From NCBI GenBank assembly GCA_021845685.1, contig JAJZVN010000005.1, positions 62,001 to 126,000 on the forward strand: DNA of 64,000 bases. Reading direction: 5' to 3'. This stretch comes from a bacterium. Its GTDB lineage: Bacteria; SZUA-79; Acidulodesulfobacterales; Acidulodesulfobacteraceae. A program made the translations under genes and the position numbers. Positions 41,905 through 50,852 of the stretch are shown here, piece after piece; the first letter of the stretch is position 1, and each line of letters opens with the position of its first letter. Below the pieces are notes generated by a model, which was not told the DNA's origin, ran no database searches, and saw nothing but the letters and a program-made list of their open reading frames with translations.

Positions 41905-42960
41905 TTATCCGCTATACGTAAAATTTGTCGAAAATACAGCGCCGCTGATATTGAGTAATTCTAATTTATAATTACCGTGTGTCAAGCTTTTTGGCATTTT
42001 AGACATAGGCATTGATATGACAGCCTTAGCGCCAAGTTCCATTACCATACTGTATTTATTAATTATTACTTTATTCACATATATATTATGAATATCCGAT
42101 TTAGGCAAACTTGTTATATCTTTTGTATTCCATTTATATACTGTTTCGCCTGAAGAATTTACTAACTTTGCTTCTATTATATTTGCATATGCCGCCGGGC
42201 TGCCGCCTGTTCTATAGGCCGTAAATTGAATATTTTTATTTACAATTTTCGCATTAGATACGGAAACCACTAATGTTTTACCGAAATTATGCAATTTCCC
42301 CCATACACCGCCTTGAAACATCTGATTTGTTCCAAATGTAACAACTGTTCCAAAAATAGCAAATACAGCCACCCAAGTTTTAAAACCAGATCCCCATAGC
42401 GGACCATTTCCAATCAAACGATATCCGAATGAATCTGCCGTTTTAGGCCATGCGTTTCTGACTAAATCATCAAATGACCACGAGCTGCCGACAAATAATA
42501 TTAAAAGCCCGACGACCATCTCTACCGAACCTACCTGCCATTCGTCTAAACACGTTGACCCAAGCCATCCTGATCCGAATAAAATTCCAAACGCTAATGC
42601 AACTGCTCCTAAACCGCCTAATCTTGAAAATAACCCAAAAATAAGAGACATACCAACAAGAAACTCAATTACCGTAAAAACATCCAGAAACACCGCAAGA
42701 GCGCCCGGATGAAGAAGCAATAGATGTATTAGCCCTCCAACGCCAAGAAAATAACTCGCATGAGGTAAAAAAGTACTGAACTTATGACCCACCCATAAAG
42801 GAGAATTAGGTTCAAGTTTTCCTGCAGACAAAACTACTCTTCTCCATGCAGCGGAAAAGAACATCCATCCTAAAGTTATTCTTAACGGAATTGCCGCATA
42901 GCCGAGATAACGATATAGCAAATTATCATCCATTTGATTCGAATTATTTTTATTTGACAT
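41905..42960 (-). CDS. doxDA: Thiosulfate:quinone oxidoreductase, fused DoxD-DoxA
   Basis: A membrane enzyme expected to oxidise thiosulfate to tetrathionate with quinone as acceptor. Residues ~15-175 form a DoxD-like membrane domain with four to five hydrophobic segments and TCLDEWQVGSVEM. After another membrane segment (~195-210), residues to the end form a DoxA-like extracytoplasmic beta domain. In Acidianus the two are separate subunits, whereas fusions are known in bacteria. The start is ATG 42960, with GAGG nine bases upstream; a longer frame to 42975 begins with TTG. It is flanked by a solute-binding protein gene and a dsrE-like gene in one direction. Confidence 0.87.
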   Translation of the reverse strand: MSNKNNSNQMDDNLLYRYLGYAAIPLRITLGWMFFSAAWRRVVLSAGKLEPNSPLWVGHKFSTFLPHASYFLGVGGLIHLLLLHPGALAVFLDVFTVIEFLVGMSLIFGLFSRLGGLGAVALAFGILFGSGWLGSTCLDEWQVGSVEMVVGLLILFVGSSWSFDDLVRNAWPKTADSFGYRLIGNGPLWGSGFKTWVAVFAIFGTVVTFGTNQMFQGGVWGKLHNFGKTLVVSVSNAKIVNKNIQFTAYRTGGSPAAYANIIEAKLVNSSGETVYKWNTKDITSLPKSDIHNIYVNKVIINKYSMVMELGAKAVISMPMSKMPKSLTHGNYKLELLNISGAVFSTNFTYSG

Positions 42961-43109
42961 TTTTCTTAACCTCAATTTTGAATAATTTAATAAATTAACT
43001 TTAAAATAAATTTTCTATCGCAGGATTAGGACATATAGGCTTAATAGATATACATCATACATATATGATGATATGATAAAAAATTATTAATTTATTACAT
43101 AATGGTTCA

Positions 43110-44111
43110 TCATGGAGCTTTAAAACCGTACCTTTCAAATATTTTTAAACTTGTTTTTGTTTTCAAAAAATTTAACCATTCTTTGGCAGCAACAGGATTT
43201 GGAGCGCCTTTTGTCATAGCTGCGCCATAAAGAGCGGTCGTATTTTGATTAGCAGGGATCTTAACTCCTGTTATAGGATTTCCAATCATTTCCTGAAATT
43301 TTACTTCAGAAAACCAATTTACTCCGGCATCGGATTTATGCTGCATTATTCTTATCGGAGTCTGACGATGATGAATATGGGTTAAATATACTCTTCCAGA
43401 TTTAACTCCGTAGTTATAAATAGCCTGTTCTAATTTTTTACCGCCGGCTTTTATTAAGGAGGCTTTAATTTGTCTTGCAATTCCTTCCCATTCAGGATTT
43501 GGCATAGACAAAGTTAATTTTGGGTTTAAAAAGCTTTTTAAACCGGTAATATGATATGGATTATCTTTATCGGTCATAATTTCAAGGTCATTTGTAACAT
43601 AAGTTACTTTTTTACCCACAGTCATGCCTATTTTATTGGTATAATTTAATTTTTTTGCTCCGGCCATATATACATCAGGAACAACGTGCATAGTTAAATT
43701 ACCCAATGTAATCGTATCCCCGTGTTTCCACATTCTAATCAATATTCCGGGAGGAATAGTAATATAAAACACATGTTTAATATTTGGGTATTCTTTTAGG
43801 AATGCTTTAACTAAACGTGGAACAACGAAGAAAATATTTCCTCCGATATAGAGCACTAAACTGGATTTTGGATGTAACGTGACGGCAGTAATGTTTCCGT
43901 GATAATCCGGATTATTGTCAACTGTTATTGCATTGAATACGTACCCTTGATGAAGTGCAGGGTCGCCTTGTTTGCACCATGGAGGGAATATCCGTTTAAT
44001 CCCCATAGCAAATGAACTATCGGACATTGTCATAAAAATTACAAAAACAAAAGCCATTGCAATACCTAAAAGTTCAAAAAACTTTAGTGAACTTTTGTTC
44101 CTTTTGTTCAT
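43110..44111 (-). CDS. Orphan periplasmic substrate-binding protein (ModA/PBP2-like)
   Basis: A 333-residue exported protein with a signal peptide (~1-35, ending SSFAMG). The rest resembles type II periplasmic binding proteins of the molybdate/sulfate kind. This is clearest in the ending NPVAAKEWLNFLKTKTSLKIFERYGF and in SMPNPEWEGIARQI. No ABC permease or ATPase is adjacent. A single cysteine (Cys46, in FPPWCKQGD) lies just after the signal peptide. A strong AGGAGG precedes the ATG. It is first in the cluster before doxDA, suggesting a sulfur oxyanion ligand, but that is inference. Confidence 0.75.
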   Translation of the reverse strand: MNKRNKSSLKFFELLGIAMAFVFVIFMTMSDSSFAMGIKRIFPPWCKQGDPALHQGYVFNAITVDNNPDYHGNITAVTLHPKSSLVLYIGGNIFFVVPRLVKAFLKEYPNIKHVFYITIPPGILIRMWKHGDTITLGNLTMHVVPDVYMAGAKKLNYTNKIGMTVGKKVTYVTNDLEIMTDKDNPYHITGLKSFLNPKLTLSMPNPEWEGIARQIKASLIKAGGKKLEQAIYNYGVKSGRVYLTHIHHRQTPIRIMQHKSDAGVNWFSEVKFQEMIGNPITGVKIPANQNTTALYGAAMTKGAPNPVAAKEWLNFLKTKTSLKIFERYGFKAP

Positions 44112-44238
44112 AAATGATACCTCCTAAAATTTAATTTAATTTGAATTTTTAAATAATAGTAATTTTATTTTTTTAATCTTAAATATTCCGATGTAACTTT
44201 GATATATCTATTATCTATCATTTTAATACATTATTATC

Positions 44239-44269
44239 ACATAACTTTTTTATATGTTTCAAATGTCAA
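44239..44269 (-). promoter_or_regulatory. Possible sigma-70 promoter for the SBP-doxDA-dsrE cluster
   Basis: On the minus strand a consensus TTGACA (44269-44264) is followed after 19 bases by TTATGT (44244-44239). The spacing is longer than ideal and AT-rich sequence gives chance matches. It is placed about 130 bases ahead of the first gene of the sulfur cluster. Confidence 0.3.
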
Positions 44270-44616
44270 TTATTATTATTTTAACATAAAAAAAGAGGAA
44301 GGCAATAAAGTTTCAAAATTTGGGAATAAAATTTGATATATATAAGATATATAAGATATATAAGATGTAAAGTATTCAGCTTTGAATTCATTGTGCTCCG
44401 ACAAAATGGTATCACAAAACAAAATACAAAATGGTATCCGATTTATTTATCTATAAGTTGATAGATAGTTCACTGTATTAAATTGTATCATTAAATTGTA
44501 TCCTTAAATTGTATCCGATTTATTTATCTATAATTTATTTATTAATTTATTTATTGATAAATTGATAGATAGTTCACTTTCTAAAGAAAAAATATGATAA
44601 AATATAGTTTTATATA
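44270..44616. repeat. AT-rich gap with short tandem and dispersed repeats
   Basis: No gene is seen. A 9-bp unit (ATATAAGAT) occurs three times near 44337-44366. A 23-bp segment at 44434-44456 recurs at 44511-44533. A 17-bp segment with TTGATAGATAGTTCACT occurs near 44458-44474 and at 44562-44578. The paired segments form a TATCTAT/ATAGATA stem whose loop is expanded in the second copy. This marks the left edge of the accessory island. Confidence 0.6.
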
Positions 44617-44718
44617 CTACACTGTATATAAATATAATCTTTTTGCAATAGTAGCTGTCATAGAAAGACCTATATCGCAATAGGCTTTCATAGAATAATA
44701 CTGATCTTCTGTTACCAA
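44617..44718 (-). CDS. Possible 33-residue small ORF with strong ribosome-binding site
   Basis: A TTG at 44718-44716 is preceded by AAGGAGGG eight bases upstream, an optimal Shine-Dalgarno. The frame encodes 33 residues (starting VTEDQYYSMKAY...) and ends at a TAG. I do not recognise it. It may be a real micropeptide or the 5' remnant of a larger island gene truncated nearby. The neighbouring sequence is repeat-rich. Confidence 0.35.
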   Translation of the reverse strand: MVTEDQYYSMKAYCDIGLSMTATIAKRLYLYTV

Positions 44719-44762
44719 TTTAGATACCCTCCTTTTGAGATTAATTAAGGTTTAAAATTACA

Positions 44763-44856
44763 CAGGGTATTAATTGTATCAAAACAGTATTTTATTGCAA
44801 CATAGCGACTTCACTTTTTAATCGGTGTTTTCTTTATTACACATTCGGTGACGATA
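44763..44856. repeat. Direct repeat A bordering the accessory island
   Basis: A 94-bp stretch starting CAGGGTAT and ending GTGACGATA. It is nearly identical to 50382-50498, which has a 23-25-bp insertion and a few substitutions. It lies just before the integrase remnant. No ORF is evident. It may be a duplicated boundary or the leader of a mobile gene cassette. Confidence 0.8.
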
Positions 44857-44887
44857 CTTTTCCATTAGGGACTTAGAGAGCCTGTAA

Positions 44888-45591
44888 AGCGATATAATCA
44901 AAAACCGCTCCATTTCCTACGCAAACAGGCTCGTTGCCCTAACAAAAGCAATGTTCGGCAAAGCCCTTGACTGGGAACTGGTAACTGAAGAAACCGTTAA
45001 GCGTGTCAGAAAGGTAAAACTGTTAAAAGGCGAAAACAAAAGACTGCGCTACCTTTCGGAAGAAGAAGCAGAATGCCTGTTATCTAACTTCGACAAGCAT
45101 TTAAGGCCGATTGTCATAACGGCGCTCCACACGGGAATGAGGCGGGGCGAGATATTCGGTCTCACTTGGAACGGGGTGGATTTAAAAAACAGGCTAATCC
45201 TGTTAGACAGGACGAAAAACGGCAAAAGCGGGAAGTTCCGATTAACGATACGCTTTTTGCGACTTTATCGGGTCTAACCAGACAGATAGGATGCGATTTC
45301 GTGTTTTACAATCCCGACGCGGGCAGGGGCTACGATAACCTGAAACGGTCATGGGGAAACGCATTGCGAAAAAGCTACATTCTGGACTTCCGCTTCCACG
45401 ACTTGAGGCATACGTTTGCTTCGTGGTTGGTCATGGCAGGAGTGGATATACCCACGGTTCAACGGCTAATGGGGCATAAGGATATCAAAATGACGCTAAG
45501 GTATGTAAACCTGGCTCCGGCCCACATTAAGAACGCGATATTGGTTTTGGACAAAAAAATCACAATCGGCAGGAAACGTGGAATTTCATAA
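44888..45591 (+). pseudogene. Tyrosine recombinase/integrase, 5'-truncated and frameshifted
   Basis: Phage-type integrase fragments. From 44888 the frame has the end of the core-binding domain (RLVALTKAMFGKALDW) and continues into the catalytic domain with TALHTGMRRGEIFGL (first Arg). Near 45229 one base is missing, and reading moves to the frame that carries EVPINDTLF, HDLRHTFASWLVMAG (His, Arg) and LMGHKDIKMTLRYV (His, Tyr nucleophile). All catalytic residues are present across the two frames. An in-frame TAA at 44885 cuts off the N-terminus. Its GC content is clearly higher than that of the flanks, so it is imported DNA. Confidence 0.88.
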
Positions 45592-45612
45592 AACAGGAAA
45601 CACTTGAAAATA

Positions 45613-45662
45613 GCGGAGCCGGCGATAGGAATCGAATCTACGACCAGCTGATTACAAATCAC
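45613..45662 (-). other. tRNA-Thr 3' fragment, probable attachment-site remnant
   Basis: The minus strand reads a degenerate tRNA 3' half: anticodon stem-loop TGATTTGTAATCA (anticodon UGU, Thr), then a T-arm with TTCGATT and the acceptor strand GCCGGCTCC. The 5' half is absent, the T-stem has a mismatch, and CCA is altered to CG. It starts about 20 bp after the integrase stop, as expected for an att site left by an element using tRNA-Thr. Confidence 0.65.
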
Positions 45663-45753
45663 ATCACAAGCCCTTTATTGCAAGTTGCTAATATTATTAT
45701 TGATTATAAGCGTATTTAAAACACGGTAGCAATAAAGTAGCAAAATATTAAAT

Positions 45754-46143
45754 TTATAATAATTCAATGTGGATTTTTTCAACAAAACTAAAGTGGTTAT
45801 CTTTTGTAATTAATATGAGATCATATTGCCGTGCAATAGCCGCAATCCATATATCGTTTTCAGGAATAGGCTTACCTTTTTCTTTCAATGCGTTCTTTAT
45901 ATCGCCGTATATCATTGCCGTATTTGCATCGCATGGCAGAATAATATTGCTGGCGGCAAATTCATCTATTTTGTTTAAATTTTCTTGGATTTTTGAAGAT
46001 TTACGCGCTCCATAATACAACTCCCCGATTGCGATGCACGGAATAAAAACTTCATCGGCGTTTAATATATATTTATCGAGCGCCGGATCTTCGCTAAACA
46101 ATGAGATAATTACATTTGTATCCAGAATTATCCTACCACTCAT
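45754..46143 (-). CDS. vapC: VapC-type PIN-domain toxin
   Basis: A 129-residue PIN-domain RNase of a type II toxin-antitoxin module. The acidic metal-binding residues are visible: Asp8 (LDTNVI), Glu41 (GELYYGARKS), Asp97 (ENDIWIAAIA) and Asp115 (TKDNHF). It overlaps the upstream antitoxin gene by 11 bp. The gene looks intact although its surroundings are decayed, which suggests selection for keeping it. VapC targets are usually tRNA or rRNA; the target here is unknown. Confidence 0.9.
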   Translation of the reverse strand: MSGRIILDTNVIISLFSEDPALDKYILNADEVFIPCIAIGELYYGARKSSKIQENLNKIDEFAASNIILPCDANTAMIYGDIKNALKEKGKPIPENDIWIAAIARQYDLILITKDNHFSFVEKIHIELL

Positions 46144-46366
46144 TGATATCCGCCTTTTCGCAACCTTCCTCTATAGCTTTAGTAATTTCCAGCAAATCGT
46201 TTGCGGGAATAGTTCCTTTAAATCGCAGAAGGCTTTTCCCTTTAACTCCTTTCGGCGACAAAGATGTTACGAAATCTAAAACTCGTAGTTGAAGAGCATA
46301 AGGAAGCATATCTATCTGATTTACAATATTTTCTTTAATATGAGTATTTATATGAGTATTTGCCAT
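46133..46366 (-). CDS. vapB: VapB-like antitoxin
   Basis: A 77-residue partner of the adjacent PIN toxin. The N-terminal half is a helical DUF2281-like segment (IDMLPYALQLRVLDFVTSL). The C-terminal GTIPANDLLEITKAIEEGCEKADINEW is typical of the toxin-neutralising tail found with VapC. It precedes the toxin gene with an overlapping stop and start, so it is made first. It probably autoregulates the pair together with the toxin. Confidence 0.85.
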   Translation of the reverse strand: MANTHINTHIKENIVNQIDMLPYALQLRVLDFVTSLSPKGVKGKSLLRFKGTIPANDLLEITKAIEEGCEKADINEW

Positions 46367-47179
<813 letters not shown>

Positions 47180-47423
47180 ATATATACAGCGAAACTGCTT
47201 ATTGTATCGCCTTCTATCCCATAAACGACATGCGTTTATATCTTACGGAATGGGACTTCCCGGCAATGTTAGTTAAAAACTTATGCAGAAGAACTCAACT
47301 GTCTCCTGCATAAGCTACTTTATTTATCTTAAGAGAGCAGGAAATAAAATAAATCAGATACCCTCCTACGTCATTTTATGATATATTTATTAATAAATCA
47401 TATATTTAATATGGCATTGGGGG

Positions 47424-47446
47424 TCAGGGGGCGAAGCACCCTTTTT
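47424..47446 (+). terminator. GC-rich hairpin followed by T-run
   Basis: A stem GGGGGC/GCACCC with one mismatch and a GAA loop is followed by TTTTT on the plus strand. It lies directly after the stop of the minus-strand DUF4214 gene. Polarity suits a plus-strand transcript, and no such gene is intact upstream. It could be a leftover of the decayed island. Confidence 0.35.
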
Positions 47447-47460
47447 GCCTTTTTTTTGCT

Positions 47461-48886
47461 TTAGAGTGTTACATAAACTAAATGATAAGCAGTAGGGTTA
47501 GAAATTTGACTGCTTGATGTCAAATAAGGAGCTGAACCGACTATTTGTATAACTTGGTCAACATTGCCTGAACCAGTGTTGTTATCCATAACCACATATG
47601 TATTGCCTGCCGCTGTCGTCCAGCCTACGCTTACATCTCCCGCCGCAGTATCTAAATGCTGAAGGTTAGTAATTTCAGTAGCTAATGATACGGTGCTTTC
47701 AGTGCCTAATGTTGAATTTAAAAGATTAATTGTATTGGATTGAGGAGAAAACACTATGCTATCGTTACTATTAACATTATTGATTGTATTGGCGCCAAGC
47801 GTCGTTGCATTGTTATAATAATTATTTACGTCAATATTATTAATTTGGCCTGCTCCGCTTCCAAGTGTAATTGTGTTAGAACCCGAACCTATAGATATAT
47901 TATCATAATAATTATAACCGCTTGTTCCGCTACTTGTTCCGCTAAGATTAATCGTGTTATTGCCGTTGCCTACAGATATATAATTGTCGCCGGAACCTGA
48001 TATTGTAATCGTGTTATTGCCGTTGCCTACAGATATATTACTGTAGCCGGAACCTGGTATTGTAATCGTGTTATTGCCTCCCGCCATATATATAGAATAG
48101 CTCCCCCCCCCCTCCTGTGGCTGAACTGCTTCCAAGCGTTATCGTATCGTTGCCAGTTCCTAACGAATATATAATATCTTGATAATAAGAGACATAGCCG
48201 TCCAAGATAGAAACATTAGGGTTTCCAAGCGTTATCGTATCGTTGCCAGTTCCCGTTATCATTATTATATTCTCGCCGTTGCCTGCTGTAAGCGTGATGT
48301 TGGCAGAAACATTTACTATAGAAAAATTGTGGTTGTTATTGCCGTAATTAAACGTGCCTCCGGTCGTAATATTAGTTATAATGCCCATATTTTGGGTGTA
48401 AAAATTATTAAGCGCAAATGTAGCGGGAGAGTATCCGCTAGGAGTAGAAGGACTCCCCGATATAGCATAGCTTGCGGTAAAATATTGAGCGGCGGTAAGT
48501 TTTTCATTCATTATTTCGGTATAGATATAATTTACAGAAGTGGACGGTGTATTTTCCACATCGTTATAAATAGAATTTACTATCTGCCCTATTGTCTGCG
48601 CTCCCGATGTATATTGATCTGACCAGTAAGTCAAACCGCTTGATAACGGCGCTCTGCCTAATAAGTTTTCAAAAATATTAGTAATTTCAGCGCCAATGGT
48701 GCCTGCTCCGGTTGTTCCTGCCGTAAACGCCGCTCCGCCGTTAACAAAAGTTGAAATAGAATTCAGCGCGGCAGTCGGATTTAAACTGAGCTGATCCGCC
48801 CAGTATGCTTGACCGCTTGGATCGGCAGGTCTATCAAACAGACCTAAATAAAGAGCATTAACTTCCGATTGAATACTCGCATTCAT
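47461..48886 (-). CDS. DUF4214/RTX-like secreted repeat protein split by a G10 tract
   Basis: Two frames make one gene. Residues ~1-160 contain DUF4214 segments (LYLGLFDRPADPSGQAYWADQL, LLGRAPLSSGLTYWSDQY). From ~195 there are glycine/aspartate-rich RTX-like strands (GTGNDTITLGN, GNGENIIM). A run of ten G (minus strand, 48112-48103) follows codon 258. As read, it ends after 271 residues; removing one G continues into 19-residue repeats of NNTITISGSG..ISVGNG type and a distinct C-terminus, giving 474 residues. AAGGAG precedes the ATG. Type I secretion to the surface is likely for this class. The sulfotransferase lies 98 bp upstream. Confidence 0.82.
47951..48078 (-). repeat. 57-bp tandem coding repeats in the DUF4214 protein
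   Basis: Units begin at 47951, 48008 and 48065 with the shared ATCGTGTTATTGCC, a strict period of 57 bp or 19 residues. They encode beta-strand repeats rich in Asn, Gly and Thr. A second motif of about 30 bp recurs at 48130-48160 and 48222-48253 in the same gene. Such repeats can expand or contract by recombination. Confidence 0.85.
48103..48112 (-). repeat. Poly-G(10) tract, candidate phase-variation switch
   Basis: Ten consecutive G on the coding strand in a genome of about 30% GC. It sits inside glycine codons. G9 would join the two frames of the DUF4214 gene and G10, as here, does not. Confidence 0.75.
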
Positions 48887-48984
48887 AATTGATTCTCCTT
48901 AATTTTAATTTTTAAATTAAATTACTCAAAACTCCTGGCGTTTACAATTGCCACAGCTAAAATTAATATTGGATTATTAATTCT

Positions 48985-49735
48985 TTAAAATACGGCGTTT
49001 GTATTTCGGCTTATCAGATTTGAATACAATATCTTCACATTTTGCGAAAGATTATGCCCCCATATTTTATCGCCGGCGTTGCTTTCCCTTAACGCAGGAT
49101 TTATAAATTGCTTGATTTCATTAGTCTTCACTTCTGAAAGATTTGCGTCCAAAAACCCACTTAATCTCAGTATCTCACCGCTTACATGCTCATCGAAATA
49201 ATGTTCGTAGTGCATTATATACCTTGGCAATCCATCCGAATTTTTAACAGCCGACGATACATATTTTTCCCATAACCAATAATTAATACTTTTTACGAAC
49301 AATCCCCTGTTTTGCAGCGACTTTGAAACATCCAAAGGGTTGCGGACGCAGATTATAACAGATACTCTAACATCGTTATCCGGCCAGACAGCTTTTAATA
49401 ACGTCGTGCCAGAAAGGCAATGTAATTGACGCAATAGGGTCTTTAAGCACAATCCGGCATGAGTCTTTAAAACTTAATATCAGCTCGGCGGCTTTTTGTT
49501 TTAATTTTGGAAACAAAAAATTTGAAACGGCTTTTGGCATTAAATAAGCGGCAAGCAGTTTCCTGTTAAGAGAAACAAACGAGCGGTGCTCCCAATAGCC
49601 CGTTGGATTGCCCGCATCCGCTCCGATTATGTCGGCTCCGTTGCCTATGGTGTAACCCATTATGTTGACGATGCGCGTCGTCAAAGAAGTTCCGCTTCTG
49701 TGCATACCAATTATCAGGACAATATCTTTTAACAT
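48985..49735 (-). pseudogene. Sulfotransferase family protein, single frameshift
   Basis: A PAPS-dependent sulfotransferase-like protein. The 5'-phosphosulfate loop is LIIGMHRSGTSLTTR (residues ~7-21) and the 3'-phosphate site is in VIICVRNPLDVSKSLQNR. The two parts are in different frames; the break is at an A4 run (minus strand, 49396-49393). Removing one A joins them into a 249-residue protein. The start has a strong AAGGAGGT. It is the first gene before the DUF4214 protein, so it may act on surface glycans or on that protein. Whether it is dead or switchable cannot be told from one sequence. Confidence 0.82.
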
Positions 49736-50102
49736 ATCTACCTCCTTAAGTTTTAGTATGTTAATGATTTAATAATCCGATTTAATAATTCGCATTTTAC
49801 AGGAAACAAAAACTAAATATGTTTATTTTTTATTATTTTATCAAACGAATATTACAATATTATTATAATATTGTTAAATTTATGTTAAAATTTGGTTAAG
49901 ATTTATTACGATTAGGCTACAATTTTGTAACAATCTGGAAAAGCAAACACTCATTTTTTTATTCGCGAGGGTGTTCGCAGGGTTGATCGCGGAGGTTGAT
50001 ATCATCTAAATATACGGTATATTATATTTATCATTAGTGTATTAAAATTAATTGTTAAAACATTTATTAAAACTTTAACTATAATCTATAAATTTAGCTA
50101 TA
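49736..50102. other. Non-coding gap upstream of sulfotransferase
   Basis: AT-rich sequence with a self-complementary AATATTACAATATT..AATATT block near 49849-49875. A short GC-richer stretch lies at 49970-50003 with no recognisable protein. No gene can be supported. Confidence 0.4.
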
Positions 50103-50288
50103 GGACTTATAAACGAAAAACTTAATCATTATAACAAATATAACGCGCTTGACTACTTTAACCTTCCTGAAGGAAGCCCTTATCAGCTTATTGAAAGAGA
50201 ACTTGTAATGACACCTGCGCCAACCAGTTATCATCAGATTATTTCCGGAAATTTATGGTTTATAATTTTTAATCATGTTAAGATATGA
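50103..50288 (+). pseudogene. Uma2-family endonuclease relic
   Basis: About 61 codons encode the beginning of a Uma2/DUF820 protein, with YNALDYFNLPEGSPYQLIERELVMTPAPTSYHQ. That is the diagnostic start of this PD-(D/E)XK-like family found widely beside mobile DNA. There is no start codon in frame, and the frame ends in a TGA shortly after the conserved segment. The catalytic residues lie in the missing part. Confidence 0.75.
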
Positions 50289-50377
50289 AAAATATAAAAC
50301 TTACAATATTAATTAAAAAAGAGCATGAAAAAAGCAAAGAAGTTTACGGTTCGCCAAGAATTACTATCGTTTCTTAA
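50285..50377 (+). pseudogene. IS3-type transposase OrfB relic
   Basis: An ATG frame of 30 codons carries KEHEKSKEVYGSPRIT. This is the well-known YGSPRI signature just upstream of the DDE domain in IS3-family OrfB. The frame then stops, and direct repeat B begins a few bases later. Nothing else of the element is present. Confidence 0.65.
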
Positions 50378-50381
50378 GCAG

Positions 50382-50498
50382 CAGGGTATCAATTGCATCA
50401 AGACAGTATTTTATTGCAACATAGCGACTTCACTTTTTAATCGGCGTTTAATTTAATTTTAGTTAGGTGTTTTCTTTATTATACATTCGGTGACGATA
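50382..50498. repeat. Direct repeat B bordering the accessory island
   Basis: A 117-bp near-copy of 44763-44856, with an extra AT-rich 23-25 bp after TTTTTAATCGG. Ends match exactly (CAGGGTAT to GTGACGATA). It runs into the 5' end of the HEPN gene, whose GTG start at 50490 lies within the repeat. Confidence 0.8.
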
Positions 50499-50852
50499 TT
50501 ACAGGATAGAATGGGTAAACTTTTTAAACAAATATTAGAAGAAAACAATATTGATACTGAGGCGATGTCTTTCATTAATATTTTAAATTATATGGAGAAA
50601 TACCATATATTAGATAATATTGATGAGTGGCATGAGATGAGAAAAATAAGAAATTATTTTACTCATGAATATCCTGATGACGATAAAGAAAATATTGAAC
50701 AGTTAAATGAATCGTTTCTTAAATCAAAAAATATATTTATTACATATTTTAAAACCAATGATTATGTATTAGAAAATATACTGAAACCTTACAATGCAGA
50801 TATAACAGGATTGTCAATAAAACAAAACGATATAGGCAAGCTTTTCTTATGA
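50490..50852 (+). CDS. HEPN-domain toxin of a HEPN/MNT pair, N-terminus probably lost
   Basis: A 120-residue helical protein with LQDRMGKLFKQILEEN, then WHEMRKIRNYFTHEYPDD, which contains the HEPN catalytic R-x4-H (RNYFTH). Relatives usually have about 30-40 more residues before LQDR; here an in-frame TAG lies upstream at 50460, so truncation is likely. The start is GTG 50490 within direct repeat B, or ATG 50511. It overlaps the nucleotidyltransferase gene as ATGA. HEPN proteins of this kind are RNases held inactive by the partner. Confidence 0.82.
   Translation: MTILQDRMGKLFKQILEENNIDTEAMSFINILNYMEKYHILDNIDEWHEMRKIRNYFTHEYPDDDKENIEQLNESFLKSKNIFITYFKTNDYVLENILKPYNADITGLSIKQNDIGKLFL

Noticed and set aside
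42961-42975. Longer doxDA start
   Set aside because: The extension begins with TTG that itself overlaps the GAGG ribosome-binding site of the ATG at 42960.
43110-44111. Molybdate transporter ModA
   Set aside because: The fold resemblance is plausible, but there are no modB/modC genes and the context is sulfur oxidation, so I left it as an unassigned binding protein.
48179-48622. Plus-strand open frame of 147 codons over the DUF4214 gene
   Set aside because: Antisense shadow of repeat-coding sequence; Arg/Ile/Tyr-rich product with no family resemblance.
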